A stretch of 64,000 nt of DNA. Source: Elusimicrobiaceae bacterium (lineage in GTDB: Bacteria > Elusimicrobiota > Elusimicrobia > Elusimicrobiales > Elusimicrobiaceae). The position numbers and the translations under genes were made by a program. Positions 35,377 through 44,981 of the stretch are shown piece by piece. The stretch is taken from assembly GCA_016281355.1 (NCBI GenBank), contig JAEEIL010000032.1, positions 1 through 64,000 of the forward strand, written 5' to 3'. Numbering within the stretch: the first letter of the stretch is position 1; each line of letters opens with the position of its first letter. The notes beneath the pieces were generated by a model. That model had not been told where the DNA came from and ran no database searches. It worked only from the letters and a program-made list of their open reading frames with translations.

Positions 35377-35982
35377 TTACAATTCAAGCAGATATTTAGA
35401 TATTTTACGAAAGGCCGCACCGCGATGGCTGATTTCATTTTTTTCATTCTCAGTCATTTCTGCCAAAGTTTTTTTGTATTTGGGAACAAAAAATAAAGCA
35501 TCATAACCGAAGCCGCCGGTGCCTTTATAGTCAGTCAAAATTCGACCTTCTACTTTGCCTTCTTCTATAAATAATTGGCCCGTTGGCATCGCAAGTGCAG
35601 CAATAGCTTTAAAGTGTGCACTACGTTTTGCACCGGATACGCCGGAAAGTTCTTTCAAAAGTTTTTCATTATTTGCTTTGTTGTCACACCTATCCGAGTA
35701 AGCATAACGTGCACTGTTTACACCCGGTGCACCATTTAAATAATCTACTATAAGGCCGGTATCGTCAGCTAAAGTTATTAAACCTGTATGAACAACGCCG
35801 AAAACTGCCTTAATTTTTGCATTATCTTCAAGTGTTTTGCCGTCTTCTATAATTGGCGGCAAATTAGGGAAATCTGCCAAAGTTTTATAAACTAAAACTT
35901 TACCCGATTTAGTTTTAACGGGTAAAATTTTAAGTAATTCTTTAACTTTATGTTTATTTGAAGTTGCTAAAAGTATTTCCAT
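35377..35982 (-). CDS. rdgB: dITP/XTP pyrophosphatase (RdgB/HAM1)
   Basis: A 201-residue Ham1-family NTPase. The N-terminus EILLATSNKHKVKEL holds the phosphate-binding SNKHK; LADDTGLIVDYLNGAPGVNSARYA is the substrate loop; GFGYDALFF and the SHRGAAFRKI end are also present. It hydrolyses dITP and XTP to keep them out of DNA. The start is fixed by the conserved N-terminus, which means it overlaps the end of the pepT-like gene by 29 nt in another frame. Confidence 0.94.
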   Translation of the reverse strand: MEILLATSNKHKVKELLKILPVKTKSGKVLVYKTLADFPNLPPIIEDGKTLEDNAKIKAVFGVVHTGLITLADDTGLIVDYLNGAPGVNSARYAYSDRCDNKANNEKLLKELSGVSGAKRSAHFKAIAALAMPTGQLFIEEGKVEGRILTDYKGTGGFGYDALFFVPKYKKTLAEMTENEKNEISHRGAAFRKISKYLLEL

Positions 35983-37426
35983 ATTTTACTGAAATTTTAT
36001 CGTAAACCTTTTCTAAACGTTTCATATCAAGGTTTGGGATTTGCGGTATATAATTTGGGTTTCCTTCCTTTAACATTGCATCGCGGTCTTGTTGGCCCAT
36101 TAACTTGATATAATTTAAAGCAACGTTATAAGAAGCAAGCATTTGCTTTGAACTTACCCATTCATCTGCACTGTGTTCATTATGTGAACCTGCAAACATA
36201 TTGTATGTAGGAATACCTAAATATGTTATATCACCTGCATCACTACCGCCGCGGCCTGATTCGGCAAGCATTTGAACACCTGCTTTTTGATAAGCCTGTT
36301 CAATAAGACTATAATTTGTAGGATAATTTTTAAGAACTTCTTTGGAGTTAAAATAAGAATCTTTCATGTTCAAGGTAACACTTGCATCACTTTCTGAACT
36401 ACCGTTTACTTTACCGTTTATAACAGTAATATAATCTAAATTATACTGTTTTGCTGTTTCCTGTGCCCAACTTAAAAGCATTTTTTTATAAAGCTGCATT
36501 TCATTTAATTCAAAAGAACGTATGCGACCATAAACTACATATTCATTTGAGGATACTGCTTTTGTTTTATAATAACTTAAATAACCGTCCTTACCGGAAC
36601 TATTATAAGAAGCCAATGCTTCAGGAAATTTGGAAACGAAATTGGTTGCAATATTTAAAGGCGGGACATTACTGCTATAACCCGGGTGTCCGGCGGAAGG
36701 CGTCTTAATGGTAAAAGTAAAATCAGTAGCGTTAAAGTTTTCTACTACTATACGGCCAAAACCATGACTGTCTAAAACAAGGCCGAAATCTGCGGCAATT
36801 TTCTTTTTAGTTAAATACTTTGTACTGTTGCCGATTTCTTCATCAGGTGTAAAAATTACCCTTATATCACCATGCGGGATGTCTTTGTTTGTTAATAGGG
36901 TTTCTGCTAAAGTCATTACGACAGACATACCTGCTTTATCATCCCCTCCTAGTAATGTTTCACCATCGGTAGTAATGACACGCCCACCAGCGGCATCAGC
37001 TAAAAATTTATTTTTTTCCGGGGTTAAAATTAAATTTTCATTAATTTTCAAATTACCACCGGTATATTCATGAACAATAGGTTTAGGAGTTCTGCCTTGT
37101 AAATCTAAATCCGGGGAAGTATCCAAATGGGCCGATATAAATAATGTAGGTGCATTTTTTACATTACCGGGGATAGTAGCATATACATAGGAGTGTTCGT
37201 CTACTTTAACATTTTGGGCACCTAAATTTTCTAATTCATCTGCTAAAACAAGTGCTAAACCAAATTGGCATTGTGAAGAAGGGACTTCGTCTACATCATA
37301 TTCACTTTGTGTATAAATTTGTGCATATTCAACTAAGCGATCAACAAGTTTGTCTTCTATACTTTGTGCATAAATAAATGCACTTAAACAAAATAAAACT
37401 GAAAAGGTAAAACATTTTTTAGCCAT
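35954..37426 (-). CDS. Peptidase T-like M20 metallopeptidase with signal peptide
   Basis: A 490-residue M20B tripeptidase homologous to PepT. Metal sites seen are SAHLDTSPD near 98-106, GGDDKAGMSV near 160-169, FTPDEEIG near 193-200 (catalytic Glu pair) and, near the end, SGRGGSDAGDI and AGSHNEHSADEW. The first 21 residues (basic start, hydrophobic core, then IYAQ) form a signal peptide, so the enzyme is probably periplasmic. Enterobacterial PepT is cytoplasmic and lacks this. The C-terminus extends about 40 residues. It would trim tripeptides taken up across the outer membrane. Confidence 0.85.
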   Translation of the reverse strand: MAKKCFTFSVLFCLSAFIYAQSIEDKLVDRLVEYAQIYTQSEYDVDEVPSSQCQFGLALVLADELENLGAQNVKVDEHSYVYATIPGNVKNAPTLFISAHLDTSPDLDLQGRTPKPIVHEYTGGNLKINENLILTPEKNKFLADAAGGRVITTDGETLLGGDDKAGMSVVMTLAETLLTNKDIPHGDIRVIFTPDEEIGNSTKYLTKKKIAADFGLVLDSHGFGRIVVENFNATDFTFTIKTPSAGHPGYSSNVPPLNIATNFVSKFPEALASYNSSGKDGYLSYYKTKAVSSNEYVVYGRIRSFELNEMQLYKKMLLSWAQETAKQYNLDYITVINGKVNGSSESDASVTLNMKDSYFNSKEVLKNYPTNYSLIEQAYQKAGVQMLAESGRGGSDAGDITYLGIPTYNMFAGSHNEHSADEWVSSKQMLASYNVALNYIKLMGQQDRDAMLKEGNPNYIPQIPNLDMKRLEKVYDKISVKYGNTFSNFK

Positions 37427-37489
37427 AAAAACTCCTCATATTACTGCCTTACCATTACTTTACTGAAATTTGAGCCTTAGTACAAGGGA

Positions 37490-37519
37490 AAAAGGACCTA
37501 TATGAATATAGGTCCTTTT
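37490..37519 (-). terminator. Terminator downstream of valS
   Basis: AAAAGGACCTATA (37490-37502) pairs perfectly with TATAGGTCCTTTT (37507-37519) around TGAA. On the minus strand it ends in TTTTT, 22 nt after the valS stop, and stands before the pepT-like gene. Confidence 0.9.
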
Positions 37520-37541
37520 GGTACATATAAATAAGTAAGTT

Positions 37542-40259
37542 CTAAGCTAGGTCTTTAATAGAAGTTTCAATTTCCGTCTTTTTGGCTTGCATTTGGGCAA
37601 GTTCCTGGCGGGCATTTTCCACTTGTGTTTTTGGGGCGCGTTCAAGGAAGTTTTTATTTTCAAGCATGCGCGTTCTGTTATTTATACCGTTAATTACAAT
37701 ACCAAGTTCTTTTTGAAGGCGGGCAAGTTCTTTGCTGAAATCAATAAGGCCTTCAAGTGGAATATAAATTGCGGTACCTGCAAAAACAGCTGTCGCACTT
37801 TGCGCCGGTTTTTGAGCATCTGAATTAATTTCAAGTGTTTCAATTTTTGCAAGAAGTTTAATAAATGCCTGATGGTTATTTAAAATAGTTTCTTCTTGTT
37901 TATCTTTCGGTGCAAGTATAACTTTGATTTTGCTTGCAGGCGGAACATTAAATTGAGATCGAACTGTTCTTATCGCACTTATTACGCCTTGCAAAAGTTC
38001 CATTTGCTTTTCGGCTTCGGCATCAATGCGTGCATCATCGCAAACAGGATAACTTTCCAAAAGTAAAAATTCTTTGGTGTCTTTTAAGTAAGGTTTAAGG
38101 CCGTTTGCAATTTCCTCGGTAATAAACGGCATAACCGGGTGCAAGGCCTTTAAAGTGCCGTATAAAATATTGATTAAAATGCTTGAAACAAGGGCATTTT
38201 CATCAGTATTAAAACGCGGTTTGGCCAGTTCAATATACCAATCGCAGAAATCACCCCACAAGAAACGGTATAAAGTATCAACCGCGGCGGCCATATTATA
38301 ATTTTCAATTTCTTTTGTAGCACGTTTTATAGCTTGATTATAGCGGGAGATTATCCAGCGGTCCTCAAGATTTTTATATTCTTTTTGCAAAGGTGTAATT
38401 TGTGTACCTTCGGCAACATTCATCAAAATAAACCTTGCCGCATTGTAAATTTTATTGCAGAAATTGCGTGCACCGATAATGCTGTCTTCGCCATACGGAA
38501 TATCTTTACCGGTTATTGCTTGGGAAAGCAAAGAAAACCTAACAGCATCCGCGCCGTATTTGGCGGTAAGGTCCAAAGGATCAACAACGTTGCCTTTTGA
38601 TTTGGACATTTTTTGACCGCTCTTATCGCGCACAATACCGTTTAAAAGTACGGTTTTGAAAGGTACTTTGCCGGTGAAATCAAGCCCGGTCATAATCATA
38701 CGGGCAACCCAAAGGTAAATAATTTCATAACCGGTAACTAAAATTGAAGTCGGGTAAAAATAATTTAATTCTTTGGTTTGCTCCGGCCAGCCGAAAACAG
38801 ATAAAGGCCAAAGTGAAGAAGAAAACCAAGTGTCCAAAACATCCGGATCTTGCAATGTTTCCTTACAACCGCACTTCGGGCAAACCGGTTGTTCATAGGA
38901 AATTATTGGCTCTGCACCGTCTTCAAAAGAAACTTTTGAAAGGTACTCCTTGCCTTGTTTATCTTTTGCAAAAGTTAAGCCTTTTGCGGAACAATGCGGG
39001 CAGTACCAAACAGGTATGCGGTGCCCCCACCAAATTTGACGGGAAATACACCAATCTTGCATATTTTTAAACCAATTTTCAAGCGGTGCCTTCCAATTTG
39101 AAGGAACAAGTTTAACTTCTTCTTTTTGTACTGCATCCAAAGCGGTTGCGGCAAGTTTATCCATCTTAACAAACCATTGTTCACTTAAATAAGGTTCAAT
39201 AGGTTGACCGCAACGGTAGCAGGTGGAAACTGCATTATTATATTTTTCCTCTTTAACTAAAAGGCCGGCCGCATCTAAATCTTTAACTGTTTCTTTGCGG
39301 CAAAGATCGCGGTCCATACCCAAGTATTTTTCAGGTGTATTTATCATTTTGCCTGCACTTGAAATTACAACACGCATTTCAAGATTATGGCGTTTGCCGA
39401 CTTCATAGTCCGTCGCATCATGTGCAGGGGTAATTTTTAAAGCACCTGTACCGAAATCTTTCTCAACGGCTTCATCGGCAATAATAGGAATAAAGCGGTC
39501 AGTTAACGGTATTTGCACTTTTTTGCCGATCATATTTTTATAGCGCTCATCAGCAGGGTTAACTGCAATAGCGGCATCAGCATAAATAGTTTCGGGGCGG
39601 GTTGTAGCGATAACAATATCTTGCCCGTTTTCCCCTTTATATAAAAGGTGCCAAAGTTTACCGGCATGTTCTGCGTGTTCCACTTCAATATCAGATAAAG
39701 CAGTTGAACATCTAACGCACCAGTTAATTAAGCGTTTACCGCGGTAAATATAGCCTTTGTCCCACCAACTTTTAAAACAGGCAAAAACTGCTTTTGCACG
39801 GGCTTCATCCATAGTAAAGCGGATATTTGATTGGTCCAAAGCCCAACCCATTTTTTGAAATTGATTATAGATAGCATTACCACATTCTTTATACCAATCC
39901 CAAACGGTAGAAACGAACTTTTCACGCCCCAAATCATGACGGGAAAGTTTTTGTTCTTTAGCTAAACGTTTTTCAATAACATTTTGTGTAGCGATACCGC
40001 CATGGTCTGTACCGGGTACCCAATTTACACATTCACCTTTCATGCGGTGATACCTTACAAGCATATCTTGCAAAGTATTATTTAAACCATGCCCCATGTG
40101 GAGCACGCCCGTAATGTTTGGGGGCGGAATAACGATAGTATAAGGTTGTTTCTTCTCGTCGATTTGGGCTTTAAAGAGGCCCTTTTCCTTCCAGATTTTT
40201 GAAAGTTTGTCTTCTACGTTTTTAGGATCGTAGGCCTTTGGTAATGTTATATTGTTCAT
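37542..40259 (-). CDS. valS: Valyl-tRNA synthetase
   Basis: A 905-residue class I synthetase. HIGH motif is GVLHMGHG near 49-56; the editing CP1 domain follows with TTRPET; KMSKSKGN is near 558-565; an anticodon domain and a C-terminal coiled-coil arm (about 845-905) are present. Cysteine pairs in the CP region (CPHCSAKG and CPKCGC) look like zinc knuckles. No Shine-Dalgarno; TGGTAAAAT ends 6 nt before the ATG, so the mRNA is probably leaderless. Confidence 0.97.
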   Translation of the reverse strand: MNNITLPKAYDPKNVEDKLSKIWKEKGLFKAQIDEKKQPYTIVIPPPNITGVLHMGHGLNNTLQDMLVRYHRMKGECVNWVPGTDHGGIATQNVIEKRLAKEQKLSRHDLGREKFVSTVWDWYKECGNAIYNQFQKMGWALDQSNIRFTMDEARAKAVFACFKSWWDKGYIYRGKRLINWCVRCSTALSDIEVEHAEHAGKLWHLLYKGENGQDIVIATTRPETIYADAAIAVNPADERYKNMIGKKVQIPLTDRFIPIIADEAVEKDFGTGALKITPAHDATDYEVGKRHNLEMRVVISSAGKMINTPEKYLGMDRDLCRKETVKDLDAAGLLVKEEKYNNAVSTCYRCGQPIEPYLSEQWFVKMDKLAATALDAVQKEEVKLVPSNWKAPLENWFKNMQDWCISRQIWWGHRIPVWYCPHCSAKGLTFAKDKQGKEYLSKVSFEDGAEPIISYEQPVCPKCGCKETLQDPDVLDTWFSSSLWPLSVFGWPEQTKELNYFYPTSILVTGYEIIYLWVARMIMTGLDFTGKVPFKTVLLNGIVRDKSGQKMSKSKGNVVDPLDLTAKYGADAVRFSLLSQAITGKDIPYGEDSIIGARNFCNKIYNAARFILMNVAEGTQITPLQKEYKNLEDRWIISRYNQAIKRATKEIENYNMAAAVDTLYRFLWGDFCDWYIELAKPRFNTDENALVSSILINILYGTLKALHPVMPFITEEIANGLKPYLKDTKEFLLLESYPVCDDARIDAEAEKQMELLQGVISAIRTVRSQFNVPPASKIKVILAPKDKQEETILNNHQAFIKLLAKIETLEINSDAQKPAQSATAVFAGTAIYIPLEGLIDFSKELARLQKELGIVINGINNRTRMLENKNFLERAPKTQVENARQELAQMQAKKTEIETSIKDLA

Positions 40260-40265
40260 ATATAC

Positions 40266-40274
40266 ATTTTACCA
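40266..40274 (-). promoter_or_regulatory. Extended -10 placing valS transcription at its start codon
   Basis: TGGTAAAAT on the minus strand (40274-40266), then GTATAT and the ATG at 40259. Confidence 0.55.
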
Positions 40275-40290
40275 TTTTAAGAGAGAATAA

Positions 40291-40316
40291 AAAATAGGCC
40301 TTGCCAGGCCTATTTT
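40291..40316 (-). terminator. Bidirectional terminator after the DoxX-like gene
   Basis: AAAATAGGCCT (40291-40301) pairs perfectly with AGGCCTATTTT (40306-40316) around TGCC. It ends the barrel-DoxX transcript before the valS promoter. Confidence 0.8.
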
Positions 40317-40336
40317 ATCTTTAAAACATTTTAGAT

Positions 40337-40771
40337 TTAGTGTATATTTGATAAGCGTGTATTTTGTTTTTTGCGCCTTTGTATTAAAAAGTACTCTAAA
40401 CTTATTTGCCCGCTACCAAGCATCAAAAAGTTTACAAGTATAACAAAAGATAACAAAACACCAACGATATTAACCTTATTAAATGCACCGGCAAAAAAGA
40501 AAAAGCCACTAAACAAGCTGATGAACATCAAGCCAAAGCAAGCTGTTTTCCAGGCAAAACCGAGCAAAATAAGTGAGCAAAGAATAAATGTTGCTATTAC
40601 AATCAGAGGGCAAAGAAAATGGGCATAAGGCAAGCCAATATCAATCCCGTTTTGAATAAAAGCATTCAAATGTAAGGCCTCACCTATTGCCAAATAAATA
40701 AAAGCAAGGGCGAAAATCATTCGCTCTACAAAAAGCATAATATTTAAGCCCTTGCTTGAAAGATTATTCAT
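40337..40771 (-). CDS. DoxX-like four-helix membrane protein
   Basis: A 144-residue protein with four predicted membrane helices and the general layout of the DoxX family: FVERMIFALAFIYLAIGEAL, then helices at about 52-72, 76-95 and 100-118, and a basic tail. DoxX members have been linked to redox and thiol stress, but most are uncharacterised. Its ATG overlaps the barrel-protein stop (TAATG), so they are co-transcribed. Confidence 0.55.
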   Translation of the reverse strand: MNNLSSKGLNIMLFVERMIFALAFIYLAIGEALHLNAFIQNGIDIGLPYAHFLCPLIVIATFILCSLILLGFAWKTACFGLMFISLFSGFFFFAGAFNKVNIVGVLLSFVILVNFLMLGSGQISLEYFLIQRRKKQNTRLSNIH

Positions 40772-41589
40772 TAGAATGAAATCCCGCCGTTTACAGAGTA
40801 AAATGTTTGCCTTTCATGGTTTTTGTTAGAAACATCAAACCATTCAACTGCGGCATTAACCACAACTACACCGACTTTTGCAGTTACACCAACAGCCAAG
40901 TTATCTGTAATAGGCAAATCATACCTCTTAAGATATGTATAGTTAACATAAGGTCTGACAATTTGATATGTATAACCTAAATTGGCACTAACAGCATACT
41001 TTAAATAACCGCCTGTTACAGCAGTAAAGCCGGGGATATCTAACCAAGCAGGAGCACTAGCACCTCTGTTATCAGAAAAGTGGAGTGCTCTTGTGTAAGT
41101 AACAGAACCGTCAAAACCGCCTTTTGTACCACCTAATGTGATATAACCATCGGTTTCGCCTACTTTATATTCAGTAGGTGCATAAAATTTATGTTCGGTT
41201 TGCCTTGCACCGGCACCAAGTGTTAAATTATCAAGTTCGACAACATGGAAGAGTAAAGATTCCAAATTAACTTTTGCATAACCTTCGTAAAAATAATTGG
41301 AATAGTCATTTCTCTTCGGGGTATAACCACCTTTTGCACCAACGCGGACCGCATCCCAAAGCGGAACTTTTGCTTCAACATTAAGACCGACTTGGTACAT
41401 ATCATCCATATTATCGTGCTTGACAACTGCGGCATTTGGCGCAATTGTAAGGCCAGGGATGAAGGAAAGGTCATAAGAACCTTTACCTACAAAATATCCG
41501 TCACTACCGCTAACAGCGGTTGCGCTAAGTTGCGCAAAAGCGGAAACACTCAAAACAACTAAGGCTAGGGATAAAAAGATTTTTTTCAT
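40771..41589 (-). CDS. Outer-membrane beta-barrel protein, function unknown
   Basis: A 272-residue protein with a clear signal peptide (MKKIFLSLALVVLSVSAFA, cut before Gln) and alternating beta-strand patterns ending in Phe (NGGISF), as BAM-recognised barrels do. About 10 to 12 strands are likely, rich in Tyr/Gly. No porin family motif is recognised. AGGAG precedes the ATG at 41589. It lies 11 nt after the deoxyhypusine-synthase-like gene, suggesting a common transcript. Confidence 0.7.
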   Translation of the reverse strand: MKKIFLSLALVVLSVSAFAQLSATAVSGSDGYFVGKGSYDLSFIPGLTIAPNAAVVKHDNMDDMYQVGLNVEAKVPLWDAVRVGAKGGYTPKRNDYSNYFYEGYAKVNLESLLFHVVELDNLTLGAGARQTEHKFYAPTEYKVGETDGYITLGGTKGGFDGSVTYTRALHFSDNRGASAPAWLDIPGFTAVTGGYLKYAVSANLGYTYQIVRPYVNYTYLKRYDLPITDNLAVGVTAKVGVVVVNAAVEWFDVSNKNHERQTFYSVNGGISF

Positions 41590-41600
41590 TTAATATTCTC

Positions 41601-42677
41601 CTAATTGCATCTGCATTTTCTGCCTTTGGCAGTAAGATTTTTCTTGTCATCATCTTGTAAGAATTTGACATAGTTGCTGAACTTTCTGGTTTTCCAACCT
41701 TTTTTATGGTAACCGTAACCGATAATTAAAGGTGCGGCAACAGTTACTTCGCTGTAAACCATTTGTTCCAAAGAGGTGGAAACTTTACCCCAAGAGGATG
41801 CTTCTTTTAAAGTAGAACCTGACAATGCACCATCCCTGACATCGGCAACGGTAATTTGAACGGCATATTTATGCATCGGGGAATTTGCGCCCAAAATTTC
41901 TGCTGCAACGACGGTATCTTGCACAAAATTCTTCGGAACACCACCTGCGAACATCATAAGACCGCTTTCTTTTGCATTGATTTTGATTTTGGTAAGTTCC
42001 AAGAAATCTTTTGCACTGTCAATTGAAACATGGTGTTGCGGATGTTCTGTTTGATGTGCAACTAAACCGAAACCGGCAGAGCAGTCTGAAAATGCGGGAA
42101 CAAATACAGGTACACCGTATTTATATGCATTGTATAAAATGCTGTCTTTACCTTTTTTATTTTTCTCTAACCATTTGCCGATTTCCCATAAAAATTCGCG
42201 GGAAGAATAAGGGCGCGGTTCTAAAGATTCGGCAATAACTCTGATGGTTTCATCACATTCTTTAAGTTCATCTTCATTAATATAAGTATCATAAATGCGG
42301 TCAATGTGGAGATCGCGGAGCAAATTATCATCTGCATTATGCGGGGTGCCTTTATAATGTTTGTAACCGAGGGCTTCAAATAAATCTTGGTCAATCATGT
42401 TCGCACCGTTGGAAACAATAGCATCAACCATTTTGTTTTGAATCATATCAACAATCATTTTCTTAAGCCCGGCGGAAACTAATGAACCGGCTATGCACAC
42501 AAAAATGCAACATTTTTTATCTTTAAGCATTTTGTCATAGATGACTGCTGCGCGGTTTAAATCGCGGGAAGTATAGGCCATATTTGCCATATCTTCGACT
42601 AAGGGTACGACATTGTGTTTTTTAATGTCTATATGTTTAATAGTTTCTTTTAAGAAACTTTTTTGTGTTGGTTTCAT
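41601..42677 (-). CDS. Deoxyhypusine synthase-like protein
   Basis: A 358-residue member of the deoxyhypusine synthase superfamily. NAD-binding segments CIAGSLVSAGLKK near 61-73 and SNGANMIDQDLFEALG near 89-104 are present. The catalytic lysine is Lys298 in EASSWGKVS, equivalent to Lys329 of the human enzyme. Bacteria lack eIF5A, so hypusine formation is excluded. Family members in bacteria are thought to act on polyamines, homospermidine synthesis being the best-known alternative. AGGAGA precedes the ATG. The C-terminus ends in an unusual basic Cys pair (KCRCN). Substrate uncertain. Confidence 0.8.
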   Translation of the reverse strand: MKPTQKSFLKETIKHIDIKKHNVVPLVEDMANMAYTSRDLNRAAVIYDKMLKDKKCCIFVCIAGSLVSAGLKKMIVDMIQNKMVDAIVSNGANMIDQDLFEALGYKHYKGTPHNADDNLLRDLHIDRIYDTYINEDELKECDETIRVIAESLEPRPYSSREFLWEIGKWLEKNKKGKDSILYNAYKYGVPVFVPAFSDCSAGFGLVAHQTEHPQHHVSIDSAKDFLELTKIKINAKESGLMMFAGGVPKNFVQDTVVAAEILGANSPMHKYAVQITVADVRDGALSGSTLKEASSWGKVSTSLEQMVYSEVTVAAPLIIGYGYHKKGWKTRKFSNYVKFLQDDDKKNLTAKGRKCRCN

Positions 42678-42751
42678 TTACACTTTCTCCTAATTACAAT
42701 ATAAACATTTCCGCTAGGAGCACAAGCGCACACACAACTTGCACTCATAAT

Positions 42752-42760
42752 TGCTATAAT
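42752..42760 (+). promoter_or_regulatory. Extended -10 of glyA
   Basis: TGCTATAAT, followed by a leader of about 27 nt with GAGG before ATG 42794. In contrast to several genes here, glyA has a normal leader. Confidence 0.6.
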
Positions 42761-42793
42761 GTTTAATATATTATATAAATTTGTGAGGCATTT

Positions 42794-44044
42794 ATGTACC
42801 CTAATTTAAAAAAGACCGATTTACCCGTCTGGGAAGCGATAGAAAAGGAACTTGAAAGACAAAGAAACCGCATTGAACTCATTGCATCTGAAAACTTTAC
42901 ATCTCCTTCCGTAATGGAAGCACAAGGCAGTATTTTAACAAATAAATATGCCGAGGGCTACCCTGCAAAACGTTATTACGGCGGTTGTGAATACGTCGAT
43001 ATTGTTGAAAGTTTAGCAATAAATCGTGCAAAAGAATTATTCAAAGCAGAAGGCGCAAATGTGCAACCGCATAGCGGTGCACAAGCAAATTTGGCTGCAT
43101 ACTTTGCATTAATAAATGTAGGTGATACCGTTATGGGTTTAAACCTCTCCCACGGCGGGCATTTAACACATGGGCACCCTTTAAACTTCAGCGGAAAATT
43201 CTTTAAGATGTTTGAAATAAATGTAAGAAAAGATACTGAAGAAATTGATTACGACGAAGCATATAAAACCGCACAAAGTGCAAAGCCGAAATTAATTATG
43301 GCAGGTGCTTCAAATTATTCCCGTATTTTTGATTGGGCTTATTTAAGAAAGATTGCTGATTCCGTCGGCGCATATTTGGTTTGCGATATCGCGCATTATG
43401 CCGGCCTTGTTGCGGCAGGCGAATATCCAAGCCCTGTGCCATACGCAGATATCGTTACAACCACAACACATAAAACTTTACGCGGTCCGCGCGGTGGTTT
43501 GATTTTATGTAAAGAAAAATATTTAAAGCAAGTTAATTCTTCCGTTTTCCCCGGCATACAAGGCGGGCCTTTAATGCATGTAATTGCCGGCAAAGCAGTT
43601 TGTTTTGGTGAGGCCTTAAAACCGGAATTTAAAGAATATCAAAAACAAATCAAAAAAAATGCACAGGCATTATGTGAAGAAATGAAAAAGCGCGGTTATC
43701 GTATCGTCGCAGGCGGAACGGACTGCCATGTTTTCTGTGTTGATTTAACTTCTAAAAACATTACCGGCAAAGCAGCCGAAACAGCACTTGATAAAGCAGG
43801 TATAACTTGCAATAAAAACACTATTCCTTATGACACACAAAAACCGTTTATTGCAAGCGGTATCAGGCTTGGTACACCTGCCGTTACAACACGCGGTATG
43901 AAAGAAAAAGATATGGTAAAAATTGCTGATTTTATCGACGGTGCAATAATTGCCGCAAATGATGATAATAAACTTGCAAAAATTGCGGAAGACGTTAAAA
44001 CATTTCTTAAAAATTTCCCGTTATATGAAGGGGGTATATTATGA
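42794..44044 (+). CDS. glyA: Serine hydroxymethyltransferase
   Basis: A 416-residue PLP enzyme. It has the [19 protein letters not shown] segment near 23-41, the PLP lysine in [13 protein letters not shown] near 224-236, and the typical TNKYAEGYP. It interconverts serine and glycine with tetrahydrofolate, linking to the gcv operon at 12878-17107. GAGG precedes the ATG. It overlaps mtnP by 4 nt. Confidence 0.97.
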   Translation: MYPNLKKTDLPVWEAIEKELERQRNRIELIASENFTSPSVMEAQGSILTNKYAEGYPAKRYYGGCEYVDIVESLAINRAKELFKAEGANVQPHSGAQANLAAYFALINVGDTVMGLNLSHGGHLTHGHPLNFSGKFFKMFEINVRKDTEEIDYDEAYKTAQSAKPKLIMAGASNYSRIFDWAYLRKIADSVGAYLVCDIAHYAGLVAAGEYPSPVPYADIVTTTTHKTLRGPRGGLILCKEKYLKQVNSSVFPGIQGGPLMHVIAGKAVCFGEALKPEFKEYQKQIKKNAQALCEEMKKRGYRIVAGGTDCHVFCVDLTSKNITGKAAETALDKAGITCNKNTIPYDTQKPFIASGIRLGTPAVTTRGMKEKDMVKIADFIDGAIIAANDDNKLAKIAEDVKTFLKNFPLYEGGIL

Positions 44045-44892
44045 TAGATGTAGGTATTATAGGCGGCAGCGGTCTTTGTAATTTAGACGGTTTAAAAAAC
44101 AAAAAAGAAATTGCGGTTAAAACACCGTTTGGAAATCCGTCTGACAAAATTATTACGGGTGAACTTGCCGGTGTTAAAATAGGTTTTTTAGCACGTCATA
44201 ACAGAAAACATATTTTTACACCGACGGAAGTTCCTTACCGCGCAAATATTTACGCATTAAAAAAACTTGGTGCGCGTGTTGTTTTGGCATTTAGCGCAGT
44301 CGGTTCTTTAACGGATAAAATGCCACCTAAAACTTTAGTTTTCCCGGACCAAGTTGTTGATAAAACAACTTTACGCGCAAATACTTTCTTCGGTAACGGT
44401 TTAGTTGGGCATGCACCTTTTGGGGAACCTTTTTGCAAATGCTTGCGCGAACTTTTAATCAAAGAAGCCAAGGCCTTAAAAATTCCGCACTCAAAAAACG
44501 GAACTGTTATTGCGATGGAAGGGCCGGCTTATTCAAGCAAAGCAGAAAGCCAATTCCACCGCAAAATGGGTTGGCATTTAATCGGTATGACAGCTTGCCC
44601 GGAAACAAAACTTGCACGTGAAGCAGGCCTTGCTTTTGCTTTAACAGCTATGGTTACCGACTATGATTGTTGGAAGGAAGATGAAGAAGGCGTAACACAT
44701 GCAAAAGTTTTAGAAACGATGAAAACAAATGAAGTTTACGCCAAAAAACTTTTAGCTGCGGTTTTGCCGAAAATCAAAAAATTAAAACTCTGTGGTGCTT
44801 GCAATGAAACTTTACTTAACACATTTTCCGCTGAGCAACGCAAAGCACACAAAGCAACTTGGAACAAAATAAAACTTATTTTGGAAAAATAA
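44041..44892 (+). CDS. mtnP: S-methyl-5'-thioadenosine phosphorylase family
   Basis: A 283-residue PNP/MTAP family enzyme. It has the N-terminal GIIGGSGL, the phosphate-binding [21 protein letters not shown] segment, [11 protein letters not shown] and the MTDYDCW purine-binding segment. MTAP cleaves methylthioadenosine, the by-product of polyamine synthesis, to adenine and methylthioribose-1-phosphate. MTIP and inosine-type activities occur in the family. Overlap with glyA (ATGA) shows co-transcription. The deoxyhypusine-synthase-like gene nearby suggests polyamine metabolism. Confidence 0.85.
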   Translation: MIDVGIIGGSGLCNLDGLKNKKEIAVKTPFGNPSDKIITGELAGVKIGFLARHNRKHIFTPTEVPYRANIYALKKLGARVVLAFSAVGSLTDKMPPKTLVFPDQVVDKTTLRANTFFGNGLVGHAPFGEPFCKCLRELLIKEAKALKIPHSKNGTVIAMEGPAYSSKAESQFHRKMGWHLIGMTACPETKLAREAGLAFALTAMVTDYDCWKEDEEGVTHAKVLETMKTNEVYAKKLLAAVLPKIKKLKLCGACNETLLNTFSAEQRKAHKATWNKIKLILEK

Positions 44893-44911
44893 ATTTTATT
44901 TTTTACTTTAA

Positions 44912-44944
44912 AAACCATACTTATATAATAGGTATGGTTTTTTT
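44912..44944 (+). terminator. Terminator after mtnP
   Basis: AAACCATAC (44912-44920) pairs with GTATGGTTT (44932-44940), and the T run continues to 44944. Confidence 0.9.
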
Positions 44945-44966
44945 ATAAGCGTAAATGGTCCATATT

Positions 44967-44975
44967 TGGTAAAAT
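44967..44975 (+). promoter_or_regulatory. Extended -10 placing lptF transcription at its start codon
   Basis: TGGTAAAAT, then TTAAAT and ATG 44982; no Shine-Dalgarno. Confidence 0.55.
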
Positions 44976-44981
44976 TTAAAT

